DNA of 45,156 bases from Eubacteriales bacterium (GTDB taxonomy: Bacteria > Bacillota > Clostridia > Lachnospirales > Lachnospiraceae), in NCBI GenBank assembly GCA_030525875.1, contig JAUNDV010000019.1, positions 1 to 45,156 on the forward strand. Direction: 5' to 3'. The notes beneath the pieces were generated by a model. That model saw nothing but the letters and a program-made list of their open reading frames with translations, searched no databases and had not been told where the DNA came from. Positions 16,478 through 25,652 of the stretch are shown here, piece after piece. A program made the translations under genes and the position numbers. Every line of letters starts with the position of its first letter. The stretch's first letter is position 1.

Positions 16478-16692
16478 TATTTCCTCCATTCAGGTACGCT
16501 AGACAAACTTATCTCACCAGCTATTTCATCTTTATCCGGGATAACTAATTTTATCCCGGATGGAAAGACAAAATAATCAATTTTATCCATATTGGCTTTC
16601 ATTATTCTGTCGGCCAGCGCTTCATTTCCATATAAGATATAAGCTATAGAATCAAAGGTATCTCCACTTACTGTATTATATTCTGTTGCCAC
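16477..16692 (-). CDS. Tail protein X-like (LysM-like)
   Basis: This 71-aa protein has the LysM-like fold of P2 gpX: YNTVSGDTFDSIAYILYGNE, then VFPSGIKLVIPD. In contractile tails it connects tube and hub. It lies between the tape measure gene and gene D, exactly as in P2. It shares its stop codon with the start of gene D. Confidence 0.9.
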   Translation of the reverse strand: MATEYNTVSGDTFDSIAYILYGNEALADRIMKANMDKIDYFVFPSGIKLVIPDKDEIAGEISLSSVPEWRK

Positions 16693-16706
16693 TTTGATAC
16701 CTCCTC

Positions 16707-19700
16707 TTAATATGCTATTCGTCTATTTCTCTTTTCAATTTCTGCAAGCCATACTTCAAATAGAGATCTAAGTTCCTTTACAATACTGTCACTAATTCCG
16801 CTGTCGGCATTGCCAGTAATGTTTATATTCGGACTAAATACATACTGTCCGGATGATGGAGCGTTTCCAAGTGGTCTGAGAGCATTTTTTATTCCAAGCA
16901 TTTTTCCAGCCTGCATCCATGTATTAATATTATTGCTTCTATATGCTTTATCAAAGCTTATAACAGCCTCTGTTCCAGCTTCTCCTGCTATAGAAGGTCC
17001 AGCAGTGAAACCACCTTTTGCAAGTAAAGGAATTTCCGGAAGATTAACTGTATATTTATTTCCACCAATTACAGGTACCCAGTCCGGTATATCTAATCCC
17101 ATACCATTTATTCTTTGAATAACTCCATTAATAAGCGATATTATTGCATTTATAGGTGCTTTTAATAATGTTTCAAGTGCTGAAAAGGCATTACTGAATA
17201 TAGTCTTTATGCCTTCAAGTGCAAGAGTCCAGTTCCCTGTGAATACTCCTGTGATAAAATCAATAAGTCCACTAAAAATCCCCTTAACATTTTCAAAAAC
17301 AGCTCCAACCTGTGTGGAAAAATATAAAACTGCATTAAGTATAGCTGGTATAACAACACTACCTATATTCATAAGCCCTGTTATTATATTGCCTATATAA
17401 GGCAGGACAAACTGTATTGCCTGAGCTATTGTAGTCATTATATTCATTATTACTGATCCAATAGTTGATATGATACTGCTTATTATTGGTGCTGAATTGG
17501 TAACAATATTTAATATTCCTGGAACAACGGTTCCTGTAATAAAGCTAAATACATTAGATATTATCGGTTTTACATATGTAATTCCAAAATCTGCTATCTG
17601 CTTTATTACATTCATAAGCGTCTGTAAGATACCTGCAACTCCATCAAAGGCTCCAAGTGCTATATCATTACCACTAAAGAATTCCCTCAATGGTTCAAGT
17701 GCTTTTATTAAGCCATTATCTTCAAATAGATTTTTTATATATTTTGTATATAGGACCGATATCCTGCCTACAAACATGTTAAAAACTGAAACACCAGTTT
17801 CTCCAAACACATCTCTTATAAGGTTTCTTATATTATCAAGATTATCCCCTAATATACTTATAACGGCTACAACACCTGATATACCTGCAATTAACGGAGT
17901 AGTTGTGGCAAGCAAGGCTGTCAGACCTTTTCCTGCTAATCCCCATGCAGGGCCTACAGCAGCTTTTCCAACTCCTACTACACTCTTGCCAAAAGCTCCG
18001 GCTGCGCCTGCTGCCCCCATTATCTTACCTCCGGCTGCTCCCATTACCTTGCTTCCAGCTCCGCCTATAGCTCCTTTCATTCCGGCAAGTTTCGCACCGA
18101 GCATTCCACTGCCTAACATTCCTATCGCTGGCATTTTAGAAACCATACTTCCAACAAAATATGAAAGTGTGGATTTTGCATTAGATGTTGCCAATTTACC
18201 ACCAGCAAATAACTTTGTGCCTATAGCGGTATTTCCTACGCCTTTAACAGCCTCTCCTACTCCTTGTCCCCATTTTCCAGCCTTGGATTTTTGAAGCATT
18301 CCTAATGCTCCCAATGATTTATAATCTGCTCCGAAAGTTTTAGTTTTCTTTTGTATGCCACTAATTTTATCAGAACCATATTTTTTTATATTCTGTCCAG
18401 CACTTTTTATTCCAGGTACAGCATGTGGAACAGCACTCATGGCAGAAAATATACCAACTGTTCCTATTCCTTTTGCTATAACAGCTGGTGCATTATCTGA
18501 AAAATAATTAATGGCATTCTGTACTGTTGGAATTGCATCTTCAAAAGCATGAGCCAATTTAAGTATTCCCCTACTTGCAAGTTCAGCTGCCGATGAGGCA
18601 ATCTCTGCAAGTTCAGGGAGATTATCATTTACTATATCCAGTGCATCAATAATGGACTTAGATATGATTTTATTAGCTGGAAGAAACTCTTTACCAACAT
18701 TGATCATTACTCTCTTCCATGCATTATTCCGCATCATTTCAAGTGAGCTTGCTGTACTTGCCTTTACAATAAACTCCTTTTCCATAGATCCAGAATATTT
18801 ACTTGCATCACTGACCATTTCAAGAGCATCTATATATGGTTGCATATTGGAAGCATTTTTAGCTGCTCCTTCAACAGCCCAGCTTCCAAACAATACATCA
18901 AGTGTTGAGAGTCTTTTTTCATCCGGTAATTGGTTTATAGCTTCAAAAACACTAATAATGGTCTTTATTCCATCTTTTTGCATAGAGCTTGCTACGCCCT
19001 CTGCTGACATTCCTAATTCATTCCATGTGTCTTTTTGCTTTTTGGATGCTGCCGAACCTTTATTAAGGTTAAGATACATTCTTTTTATTGTAGTGCTTGC
19101 TCTTTCTGCATTAATTCCCATAGCAAGCATGGCATCTGCAAGTGCTGCTGTTGCACCCACATCTTTAATTCCACCAACCTGTCCCAAGCTTCCAGTGGCA
19201 TTTACAACTTCAGCTATCTCTGCCGCTGTAGTGGCTGTATTATTTCCAAGATAGTTAATCTGATCTGACAGCTCCATGACCTGCTCATGGTTCATATTAA
19301 ATGTATGTTCCCACTTCGCAGCATAATCTCCTGCTAAATCTGCACTGATATCCATTGCAGTGCCCATCATGGCCACATCCTTCAAAAAACCACCAACGCT
19401 TCCATCTTTGTTATACTTTATGATATCTTCAAAAGCTTTTCCGGACTGTCCTGCTGCCGCCGCAAGTCTCGTAAGGTCTTCAGCTGTCATAGGTATTCTT
19501 GTAGATAGTTCAAGTATGGCATCCGACATCGCTTCATAATTTTCTTTATATGTCGTGAGCATTTTTGTGCCATCTTTATTTAGTGCAAGCTGGTTGCTTA
19601 TCTTACCATTTGCATCGGTGAGTCCATTTACATACTTGGCAACATCACTCATCTGCTCTTCAAAAGCTTTCGCTTCCTTAGTACAGCTTACAATTGTTTT

Positions 19701-19874
19701 AGCTGTGGCCGCAAAGCCGGCAGCCATTCCAACCATGCCAACCTTACCTATTTTGGATATTGTCTTTCCGAACTTACCTATCTGTGAATTTGCGCCAGTT
19801 AATGATGCATTTAAGCTTTTATCAAGTTTACCGGCTATTCGTATAACAAGTGCTAAGTCTTTACTTTTTCCCAT
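16707..19874 (-). CDS. Tail tape measure protein
   Basis: This 1055-aa protein sets tail length. The N-terminal third matches the TP901/P2 gpT tape-measure core (SAAELAS, AAAAGQSGKAFEDIIKYN, TATTAAEIAEVVNATGSLGQ, and MGINAERASTTIKRMYLNLN). Several hydrophobic stretches follow around residues 640-720 and 800-900 (LIAGISGVVAVISILGDN, ISSIISTIGSVIMNIMTTI). The C-terminus is LAKGGFTAGPSIAGEAGTEA, typical of tape measures. It is the largest gene in the window. It starts within the end of the -1 frame of gene E'. Confidence 0.95.
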   Translation of the reverse strand: MGKSKDLALVIRIAGKLDKSLNASLTGANSQIGKFGKTISKIGKVGMVGMAAGFAATAKTIVSCTKEAKAFEEQMSDVAKYVNGLTDANGKISNQLALNKDGTKMLTTYKENYEAMSDAILELSTRIPMTAEDLTRLAAAAGQSGKAFEDIIKYNKDGSVGGFLKDVAMMGTAMDISADLAGDYAAKWEHTFNMNHEQVMELSDQINYLGNNTATTAAEIAEVVNATGSLGQVGGIKDVGATAALADAMLAMGINAERASTTIKRMYLNLNKGSAASKKQKDTWNELGMSAEGVASSMQKDGIKTIISVFEAINQLPDEKRLSTLDVLFGSWAVEGAAKNASNMQPYIDALEMVSDASKYSGSMEKEFIVKASTASSLEMMRNNAWKRVMINVGKEFLPANKIISKSIIDALDIVNDNLPELAEIASSAAELASRGILKLAHAFEDAIPTVQNAINYFSDNAPAVIAKGIGTVGIFSAMSAVPHAVPGIKSAGQNIKKYGSDKISGIQKKTKTFGADYKSLGALGMLQKSKAGKWGQGVGEAVKGVGNTAIGTKLFAGGKLATSNAKSTLSYFVGSMVSKMPAIGMLGSGMLGAKLAGMKGAIGGAGSKVMGAAGGKIMGAAGAAGAFGKSVVGVGKAAVGPAWGLAGKGLTALLATTTPLIAGISGVVAVISILGDNLDNIRNLIRDVFGETGVSVFNMFVGRISVLYTKYIKNLFEDNGLIKALEPLREFFSGNDIALGAFDGVAGILQTLMNVIKQIADFGITYVKPIISNVFSFITGTVVPGILNIVTNSAPIISSIISTIGSVIMNIMTTIAQAIQFVLPYIGNIITGLMNIGSVVIPAILNAVLYFSTQVGAVFENVKGIFSGLIDFITGVFTGNWTLALEGIKTIFSNAFSALETLLKAPINAIISLINGVIQRINGMGLDIPDWVPVIGGNKYTVNLPEIPLLAKGGFTAGPSIAGEAGTEAVISFDKAYRSNNINTWMQAGKMLGIKNALRPLGNAPSSGQYVFSPNINITGNADSGISDSIVKELRSLFEVWLAEIEKRNRRIAY

Positions 19875-20014
19875 TCTTCTGCTACCTCATTATTAATCTC
19901 GATAAACTCTCTTATTGGCAATTCAAGATAAAACTGCATACTTGTCTGAGTTGCCATTGAAAGGCGTACTGCTGCCTTCTTTATTGCTTTAGCCCCGCCT
20001 TTTATTCGAAAAAA
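19853..20014 (-). CDS. -1 frameshift extension E' of the tail assembly chaperone
   Basis: The zero frame of gene E ends with GAT TTT TTC GAA TAA. T TTT TTC (20014-20008) is a canonical X XXY YYZ slippery heptamer. Shifting to the -1 frame opens 51 further codons starting RIKGGAKAIKKAAVRLSM, with QFYLELPIREFIEINNEV, up to a TAG at 19853-19855 inside the tape measure gene. There is no independent start codon with a good ribosome binding site. P2 gene E+E' uses the same T-rich slippage, so a fused E-E' product of about 249 aa is predicted. Confidence 0.85.
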   Translation of the reverse strand, partial: FFRIKGGAKAIKKAAVRLSMATQTSMQFYLELPIREFIEINNEVAEEWEKVKT

Positions 20015-20595
20015 TCAGAATTATTTGCTACACCCTTAAGCCCTAATAATTCAGATATAGGTAAGCCTTTGAAAAATTCTTCATCTAGTCCTGTTGCCTG
20101 AGAAAGCATGACCATAGCAAAAAGGTAATTAAACTGTGTAGCTGTTATTAAAAACCCTTCTGCTGCTATTCTATTTTCCGCAGCTGAAAGGTTCATGGAA
20201 TTTAACTCAGATAATCCAGAGACATCTATCTTTTCATACGTCTTATCTTTATAGAGATATGTTTTTTGAAGCTTATATATGTTTCCCTTTACCTCTTCTC
20301 TGCCGGCTGCCCCCAAATATTCCTGAATCTTAGCAGTAACCTGTCTTGTTATTGGTATAGGCATAAGCTTAAAGAATTCTATCGGCATTCCGGTTGCTCT
20401 ACATGCCAGTTTTCTTGCAAAACTTGTAGTTGTTTCACTTAAAAGGGCACTTGCCGTTTCCTGTTCGTCAAATAATTCTGACTGAATTTCAATGGCATCC
20501 TTAATTTTAAGATTATCTAATCCGCTTAAATCTAACTCCGTATACTCCTTGCCTTCCCATGTATAAGCTTTTTTAAATTTAATAATGTAATCCAT
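20002..20595 (-). CDS. Tail assembly chaperone E (zero-frame product)
   Basis: This 197-aa protein is the short product of the tail assembly chaperone gene that precedes the tape measure (P2 gpE / Mu gp41 type). I start it at the ATG at 20595 (MDYIIKFKKAYTWEGKEY), which has a GAGGGAAAAT site. The sequence is an internal tandem repeat. The half YIIKFKKAYTWEGKEY through GMPIEFFKLMPI aligns with the half NIYKLQKTYLYKDKTY through GLDEEFFKGLPI. It ends NNSDFFE at a slippery sequence, so part of it is extended by frameshift. It follows a strong terminator after the tube gene. Confidence 0.88.
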   Translation of the reverse strand: MDYIIKFKKAYTWEGKEYTELDLSGLDNLKIKDAIEIQSELFDEQETASALLSETTTSFARKLACRATGMPIEFFKLMPIPITRQVTAKIQEYLGAAGREEVKGNIYKLQKTYLYKDKTYEKIDVSGLSELNSMNLSAAENRIAAEGFLITATQFNYLFAMVMLSQATGLDEEFFKGLPISELLGLKGVANNSDFFE

Positions 20596-20608
20596 ATTTT
20601 CCCTCGTC

Positions 20609-20640
20609 AAAAAAGAGATGAGCAGTTCCCCACTCATCTC
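20609..20640 (-). terminator. Terminator between tail tube and gene E
   Basis: On the minus strand GAGATGAG (20640-20633) pairs perfectly with CTCATCTC (20622-20615) and is followed by six T residues. It lies directly after the tube gene and would reduce transcription of tail assembly genes relative to sheath and tube, which are needed in many copies. Confidence 0.85.
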
Positions 20641-20650
20641 ATAAATATCA

Positions 20651-21175
20651 TCATGTAAGATCCGCTATACCAGCCATCACATCTTCACCATTTACTCTAT
20701 AAACGTTATTAAGTTTATCAATGGCAAGAACTTCACTTCCATCAACTTCAACAAGAATGCTTGTAAGCTCAATTGTTACAGTTGCTTCCATGCCCTCACC
20801 CTTCTCAATCTTGCCAGGCTTAAACTTCTTAACACGTCCCTCCATCACTACTCTTAATCCCTTAAAAGCATATCCTCCGGTCTTATCGTAAACCTGCTGA
20901 GCAGCACGGAACGTAAGATTAACAGTTTTAAGTGGATTAAGCATATCTACAGCTGAACTATATAGCGTATTAAACTGTATCTCCTGCTCCATGCTCTCAA
21001 ACTGTCCAATAACAGGGCTATCTATTTCTCCTGAGATGCCAAGACCACTTATAGTACTTGTTTTCATATTAATCTCAGGGAGATCAAAAGAAGCTCCAAC
21101 GCCTATCATCTTTACTCCATCAAGATAAGCATTGGCATCATTTACCTTTTCAGGTACATAATTATTACTAATCAT
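20651..21175 (-). CDS. Major tail tube protein (P2 FII-like)
   Basis: This is the inner tube subunit of the contractile tail, 174 aa. Family features are the N-terminus YVPEKVNDANAYLDGVKMIG, the segment ASFDLPEINMKTSTISGLG, and the C-terminal TVTIELTSILVEVDGSEVL. It lies just after the sheath gene with an 11-bp gap and a GGAGGGAG ribosome binding site. It is probably among the most abundant virion proteins. Confidence 0.93.
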   Translation of the reverse strand: MISNNYVPEKVNDANAYLDGVKMIGVGASFDLPEINMKTSTISGLGISGEIDSPVIGQFESMEQEIQFNTLYSSAVDMLNPLKTVNLTFRAAQQVYDKTGGYAFKGLRVVMEGRVKKFKPGKIEKGEGMEATVTIELTSILVEVDGSEVLAIDKLNNVYRVNGEDVMAGIADLT

Positions 21176-21186
21176 TTACTCCCTCC

Positions 21187-22635
21187 TTATGCATATAGTG
21201 AATTAAGTGAGTTTGGATCAAACTCCAAAACATTTGTAATGCTCTCTGCTGGTCCATATGGTGTAAGGTACTGATGGAATACTAAAGCCCCGTTTAAAAG
21301 CTCAGTTAATGGATTTTCAGATGCATCAAATATAATCTCATATCTTGCACATATTCCTCTGGCCACATAGCCATTTCCCTTGATATTCTCACTATCAACT
21401 ATCTTCTCTATAAGACGTGGATTGGATGGATTATCAACTTCTTTAAAATATGTTCTTATAAAGTTATTTCCTGTCCAATTAAAGAATCTTCTCACACTTA
21501 ACCATCTATCTTTAGGATCTGTATTAGTAGGATAAACTACTGTATTATTTCCCCAGAGTCTGAAGCCCTCCATATTGAGTAATGTGGCCACTCCAAATGC
21601 ATTTACTGCATTTGCCTGCTCCTGATCAAGAAGCACCTCTGTACCATCCTCCAGACATGAAGCAGTTATTGGAAGTTTTTTATTTGATGGAGAAACATTA
21701 GGTGTATCATCATTAATTGCATCGATATAGGCAGTTTCAATAGCTGCAAGTGTAGATCCAGAATAAACATTTTCTCCAACTTTTCCGTAAAGCCATACAG
21801 CATAAGCATTTGGACTGGTAAGCCCCTGTTTCTCCTTCTGAACCTTTACACCATCATACTTTTTAGCTCCTGTTTCAGAACAATCAATATCAATAAATGT
21901 TGTACACTTAAATACTCCATTTATATTATTGGTCTTAGCCTGTAATGCAGCCGATACCGATGGATCCTTACTGAATCTAGGTGCAGTAATTATTCCTGGA
22001 ACTACTCCAAATTTTGGATATATCTGTCTTATTACTTCAAGACCTGTTTCCTTTCCTGTTGAAAGTTCAATGCCTCCCACAATATCTGTAGCCTTTACCT
22101 TTGTAGGATCTATCTTTTTGCCCTGAAGTTCAAGAGTAGAAGCTTCTGAAGCAGCACCTTCTTTATTTATTATAATGTTGAGTGTTCCATCACTATCCCA
22201 TGTTGTTGTATAATCTGTGTCCTTAGCAATAGGTGATGCATTTGCTTTTATTACAAGCTGATCTAACAGTACTCCCTTTTCTGTTATTTTAGCCATTCCA
22301 TCTACTACATTTACACTCTTTGTTTCAATCTCCACTGAATGCTTTCCTGGATCAAGTACATTAATCATAACAATTGGCGCTACTCCAACTACTGAAAATG
22401 CAGCACTAATTGCCTCACATATTGTATAAGAAGCAAAGTCATCACTATATCCCATCTTTTCTACAGCTTCTTTATATGTATATGCAATTACAGGTGTATT
22501 GACTGCTTCAGATGGTTTCTCCGTAGTATTTATCGGTGCTGTGCCAATTATTACATTTAGGCCAGCTGAACCTGTTACCGGAGCGGCAAGGCTTGTCTCC
22601 TGTTCCCTTACATATACTCCATGCTTATATGCCAT
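21187..22635 (-). CDS. Tail sheath protein (P2 FI-like)
   Basis: This 482-aa protein is the contractile sheath subunit. The N-terminus KHGVYVREQETSLAAPVTGS and the C-terminal region GFRLWGNNTVVYPTNTD, then WLSVRRFFNWTGNNFIRTYF, match the phage tail sheath family. The remainder includes a surface-exposed beta domain (residues about 100-200). It is 482 aa, longer than P2 FI (396 aa). It confirms a myovirus morphology. Confidence 0.95.
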   Translation of the reverse strand: MAYKHGVYVREQETSLAAPVTGSAGLNVIIGTAPINTTEKPSEAVNTPVIAYTYKEAVEKMGYSDDFASYTICEAISAAFSVVGVAPIVMINVLDPGKHSVEIETKSVNVVDGMAKITEKGVLLDQLVIKANASPIAKDTDYTTTWDSDGTLNIIINKEGAASEASTLELQGKKIDPTKVKATDIVGGIELSTGKETGLEVIRQIYPKFGVVPGIITAPRFSKDPSVSAALQAKTNNINGVFKCTTFIDIDCSETGAKKYDGVKVQKEKQGLTSPNAYAVWLYGKVGENVYSGSTLAAIETAYIDAINDDTPNVSPSNKKLPITASCLEDGTEVLLDQEQANAVNAFGVATLLNMEGFRLWGNNTVVYPTNTDPKDRWLSVRRFFNWTGNNFIRTYFKEVDNPSNPRLIEKIVDSENIKGNGYVARGICARYEIIFDASENPLTELLNGALVFHQYLTPYGPAESITNVLEFDPNSLNSLYA

Positions 22636-22951
22636 AGTATCCCTCCTTTAAAAACTTATTAAATATAATATTTTCTGGTGTACCTTTAGTTTCTACTGCT
22701 GCCCTGGTAACAGGGAAATCATCAATTGAAACCATAAGATTTTTCAAATACGGATATTTATCCATAACATTCTTCAATTCTTCCGGGACACCATTAATAA
22801 AAACAGCATACTGTTTTGCAACATTTCTTATTGTTGGTCCACAGTATACTGTCTTAACATTTTCATTATCTTTCTTTTTTATCTTTTTTGAAACCGGCTT
22901 AACCTTTTCATCTATTGTTTCAACCGGTTCATTCATAAAATTTTCTATCAT
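22625..22951 (-). CDS. Small phage protein upstream of the sheath
   Basis: This 108-aa protein has a lysine-rich N-terminal part (EKVKPVSKKIKKKDNENVK) and a short domain with VYCGPTIRNVAKQYAVFING, MDKYPYLKNLMVSIDDFP. The segment resembles small proteins found just ahead of sheath genes in clostridial myophages, but no named family is recognised. It is translationally coupled to the preceding gene (ATGA) and overlaps the sheath start by 11 bp. Confidence 0.65.
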   Translation of the reverse strand: MIENFMNEPVETIDEKVKPVSKKIKKKDNENVKTVYCGPTIRNVAKQYAVFINGVPEELKNVMDKYPYLKNLMVSIDDFPVTRAAVETKGTPENIIFNKFLKEGYYGI

Positions 22952-23475
22952 ATCATTCCCTCTAACTCTGTATCCTGAGTCATTGCAGGGGCTGTACAGT
23001 TAAAATTAACAGCGCCAAAATAATACGGGGCTGAATCTTCATTTTGTAAAGCCCATGTTATAGGTTTTAAAACTGTAAACGCTCCTCCAAAATAAGGCCT
23101 TGTGCAAAGCATCTGAACTATATCCTCTTTTATGTTTGATACATCCTGGAAGCCATCCCTTTTTAGTCCTTCATCGTAAGTACATATAATAAGTGAAAAT
23201 TCAACTGTCTGGGGGCTGTCATCTGATGCTATCTGTCCATTTGTCATATGTACAACTATATATGGAGCAGCTGCGGCATCAGTATCTGCATCAACATCAT
23301 TTTCAAGAGGGATAGGAAGATCTTGCTTATATACCTTTAATGGTTTATAGCCTTCCTGCCCTATATAAACCTTGCCTTCAAACAAGTCCTCTATAACTTC
23401 TATTAGGGCATCCTGACAAAGCTGAGGAGTGCCGCCAATCCCTACTTTTTTTATTTCCTCTCTATAATCTTTCAT
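22948..23475 (-). CDS. Tail completion/terminator-like protein
   Basis: This 175-aa protein lies after the minor tail protein Z gene and before the sheath, the position of lambda gpU-like tail terminators. Features are a helical N-terminus (LCQDALIEVIEDLFEG) and alternating strands (APYIVVHMTNGQIASDDSPQ, VEFSLIICTYDE). It resembles Mu gp37-type or related proteins, but this is based on position and secondary-structure pattern. The ATGA overlaps on both sides indicate tight coupling. Confidence 0.6.
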   Translation of the reverse strand: MKDYREEIKKVGIGGTPQLCQDALIEVIEDLFEGKVYIGQEGYKPLKVYKQDLPIPLENDVDADTDAAAAPYIVVHMTNGQIASDDSPQTVEFSLIICTYDEGLKRDGFQDVSNIKEDIVQMLCTRPYFGGAFTVLKPITWALQNEDSAPYYFGAVNFNCTAPAMTQDTELEGMI

Positions 23476-24164
23476 ACTTTATTTTTTGCTTTTTCTCTAG
23501 CTATTATCTTTTCAACCTGTGCATCCAGTCTCATCTGAAGATATATTTCAAGCTCCGGCTCAACTTCTGGCCATATTTTCCTATGCATAGATGTAGCTGA
23601 TGGACTTCCCATTGTCCTAAGTTTTTCAACCCGTCCATCTTTTGTTTTCCACCTTGTAGACTTAGCTTTATTGGTATTAGATCCTATTACCCTTTGAACC
23701 ATTCCAATGTGGCCACTTTTGAATTTAACTAAGAAACCTTTACTTGTTTTTCCGTTCTCACCAGAAAGATTTTCCATAGATGAAGCATTAAGAACTTTTG
23801 CCTTAAAATAATCAGGTGCATCAGTAAAAACTCTCCGTCCCATAATTGGTACTTTAGGACTGTGTTTAAAATATCCAAGATCAGATTTTGGAGTTTCAAT
23901 ATACAAGGATGCTGATAAATTAGAATTAGTAGCCTTCTGTCTCTGTTTAAGTACTTTTATATGCTTAAGTCCTTTCTCATTAACGGCATACCTTGCTTTA
24001 GCCTTTGCAATCATAAGTTTTCTACCCTGTCTTGCAGTAGCATTAATTGCCACTTTGGCTGCTGCTGGTGTTTTTCTCTTAAGGTCTCCCAGTGCTCTTT
24101 CCACAGAATCCAGTCCATCTAAGCCTATTATCATATTTCCATCATCATATCTGATCCTGCTCAC
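23472..24164 (-). CDS. Minor tail protein Z-like (GPZ family)
   Basis: This 230-aa, strongly basic protein matches lambda gpZ and relatives, which act at the head-tail connection. Typical are LDSVERALGDLKRKTPAAAK, ATARQGRKLMIAKAKARYAV and the arginine-rich region following FLVKFKSGHIGMVQRV. It is followed by an ATGA overlap with the terminator-like protein gene. Confidence 0.85.
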   Translation of the reverse strand: MSRIRYDDGNMIIGLDGLDSVERALGDLKRKTPAAAKVAINATARQGRKLMIAKAKARYAVNEKGLKHIKVLKQRQKATNSNLSASLYIETPKSDLGYFKHSPKVPIMGRRVFTDAPDYFKAKVLNASSMENLSGENGKTSKGFLVKFKSGHIGMVQRVIGSNTNKAKSTRWKTKDGRVEKLRTMGSPSATSMHRKIWPEVEPELEIYLQMRLDAQVEKIIAREKAKNKV

Positions 24165-24544
24165 TGCCTTGTCCTCTCTAATTTCATCCTGTATACTCCT
24201 GCTGCCTCTTCACATGAAATAATTATATAAGTTCTCTTATGATCCGTTCCAGCATCAAGTACTATAAGCTTTCCGGACTTAGGCTTTTGACCATAATCCT
24301 TTACTTTTACATGAATTATGGTTGTAGCTTTATAAAGTCCAGTATCAAAATTTTGTTTAGCTCCTGCTTCCCAATGTGCTGATCTTTCCTTTATTTCCAG
24401 CTCTTCAAATACGACAAGCATATTTTTTCCATCTACTTTGTGCATCTCTGCATGTTCATTTTCAGAAAAAAATATATTATCAATATCTTTATCAGCAAAA
24501 TCTTTGAATATAGGTTTACTAATTTTCTTTTCAAAAAGTGCCAT
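24161..24544 (-). CDS. Head-tail connector/adaptor protein (FII-like position)
   Basis: This 127-aa beta-rich protein (NMLVVFEELEIKERSAHWEA, then KLIVLDAGTDHKRTYIIIS) is in the position of lambda FII between capsid and gpZ. No motif identifies it strongly. It overlaps the next gene by an ATGA, so stoichiometric expression with the Z-like protein is likely. Confidence 0.62.
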   Translation of the reverse strand: MALFEKKISKPIFKDFADKDIDNIFFSENEHAEMHKVDGKNMLVVFEELEIKERSAHWEAGAKQNFDTGLYKATTIIHVKVKDYGQKPKSGKLIVLDAGTDHKRTYIIISCEEAAGVYRMKLERTRQ

Positions 24545-24560
24545 ATATACCTCAAAATCA

Positions 24561-24581
24561 AGAGGGACTTATAGTCCCTCT
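24561..24581 (-). terminator. Hairpin after the major capsid gene
   Basis: A perfect 9-bp stem AGAGGGACT/AGTCCCTCT with a 3-nt loop lies between the capsid stop and the connector gene. On the minus strand it is followed by TGATTTTG, a weak T tract. It probably attenuates transcription or protects the 3' end of the abundant capsid message. Confidence 0.6.
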
Positions 24582-24589
24582 CTACTCAA

Positions 24590-25639
24590 TTAACACACTG
24601 TAGCTACTAACCAGCTATCTGCCTTATCTGGCACTGGCAAAGGATTAGCTAAAACCTCAAGAGTTTTTCTATCCGGATTTCTCTGAATGTATTTTCTTAA
24701 TACTCTGTCGGTTTCTGAAGTAACCCAATTTTCATTTTCATCAAGATATGTAACAGCTCCATAATTCATTGCAAAGTTTGAAGCAGAAGGAATTACAATA
24801 ACCTTATTCTCAGGCACTAAAGCCTTTGTTGTAGGATTTGATGGATCAGTCCAATCATCTGTAAATACTTCTGCGTACTCATAAATATCAATATTTGGAG
24901 TTGTAAGATGTCCAATATATCGTGCACCATTAGGAAGGTCTCTAGGATCTACTCCTCCTATCTCCATTCTTCTGTTATCAAGCAGCTTCTGAACCTTAGC
25001 ATCATTGATGAAAAGATCAAGCGCCTTTTCTCCCATAATGGCCATATCAGCATTAGCAAATCCTTCTTTAAAGATTTTCCTTACCCATGTATTAAGATCA
25101 TTAAGAGGATCTGCCTCAGCTTTTCCCCACTGCTTTGTAGATGTAACATTTACCTTATTTGTTAATCCAAAATCAATAACTTCGTCTACACCATTTCCAA
25201 CAACATGAATCTGTCCTTCAATAATGGCCTGTGCTGCCATCCACTCTTCTCTTCTTGTAACAGAATCATTAAGAGAACTGTACTCCTCTACAAGCTTCTG
25301 TGCCGCTCTGTCAGCAGGAGTTTTTCCACTATATGGGTCTTCTCCCGGAAGTCTTTTTAGCAGACTATCAGCTGTAGTTAAAATAGAATCACTCACAAGT
25401 GGTGGCTTATATGACGCTGTTCTGTATCCATCTCTCTTTGATGGCTTTCCTCCTATCACCGGACTTATGAAAGCTGCCATCTTTCTATTTCCCTTTACAA
25501 TATCAATATCTATTCTTTCTGAAACGAAAGTTCTTCTGTTTGTAAAAAATGTGTCTCTAAAAAAAGTTCTCACAGGTGGTACTGTTCTTACAACCTCTGC
25601 AAGACATCTTGGTGTATAAATGTCAATTGTATTAGCCAT
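24590..25639 (-). CDS. Major capsid protein (lambda E family)
   Basis: This 349-aa protein builds the capsid shell. The region IDIYTPRCLAEVVRTVPPVR, TFFRDTFFTN and the segment ERIDIDIVKGNRKMAAFISP are typical of the lambda gpE-type family. The C-terminal strand YGAVTYLDENENWVTSETDR also fits. It is directly preceded by the decoration protein gene, as in lambda (D-E). A GGAGAGGAAAT site precedes the ATG. Confidence 0.93.
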   Translation of the reverse strand: MANTIDIYTPRCLAEVVRTVPPVRTFFRDTFFTNRRTFVSERIDIDIVKGNRKMAAFISPVIGGKPSKRDGYRTASYKPPLVSDSILTTADSLLKRLPGEDPYSGKTPADRAAQKLVEEYSSLNDSVTRREEWMAAQAIIEGQIHVVGNGVDEVIDFGLTNKVNVTSTKQWGKAEADPLNDLNTWVRKIFKEGFANADMAIMGEKALDLFINDAKVQKLLDNRRMEIGGVDPRDLPNGARYIGHLTTPNIDIYEYAEVFTDDWTDPSNPTTKALVPENKVIVIPSASNFAMNYGAVTYLDENENWVTSETDRVLRKYIQRNPDRKTLEVLANPLPVPDKADSWLVATVC

Positions 25640-25652
25640 ATTTCCTCTCCTC

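Noticed and set aside
17470-18294. Long plus-strand open frame opposite the tape measure gene
   Set aside because: It is a shadow of the Ala/Gly/Ile-rich tape measure codons, without a ribosome binding site and with proline-rich, unnatural composition.
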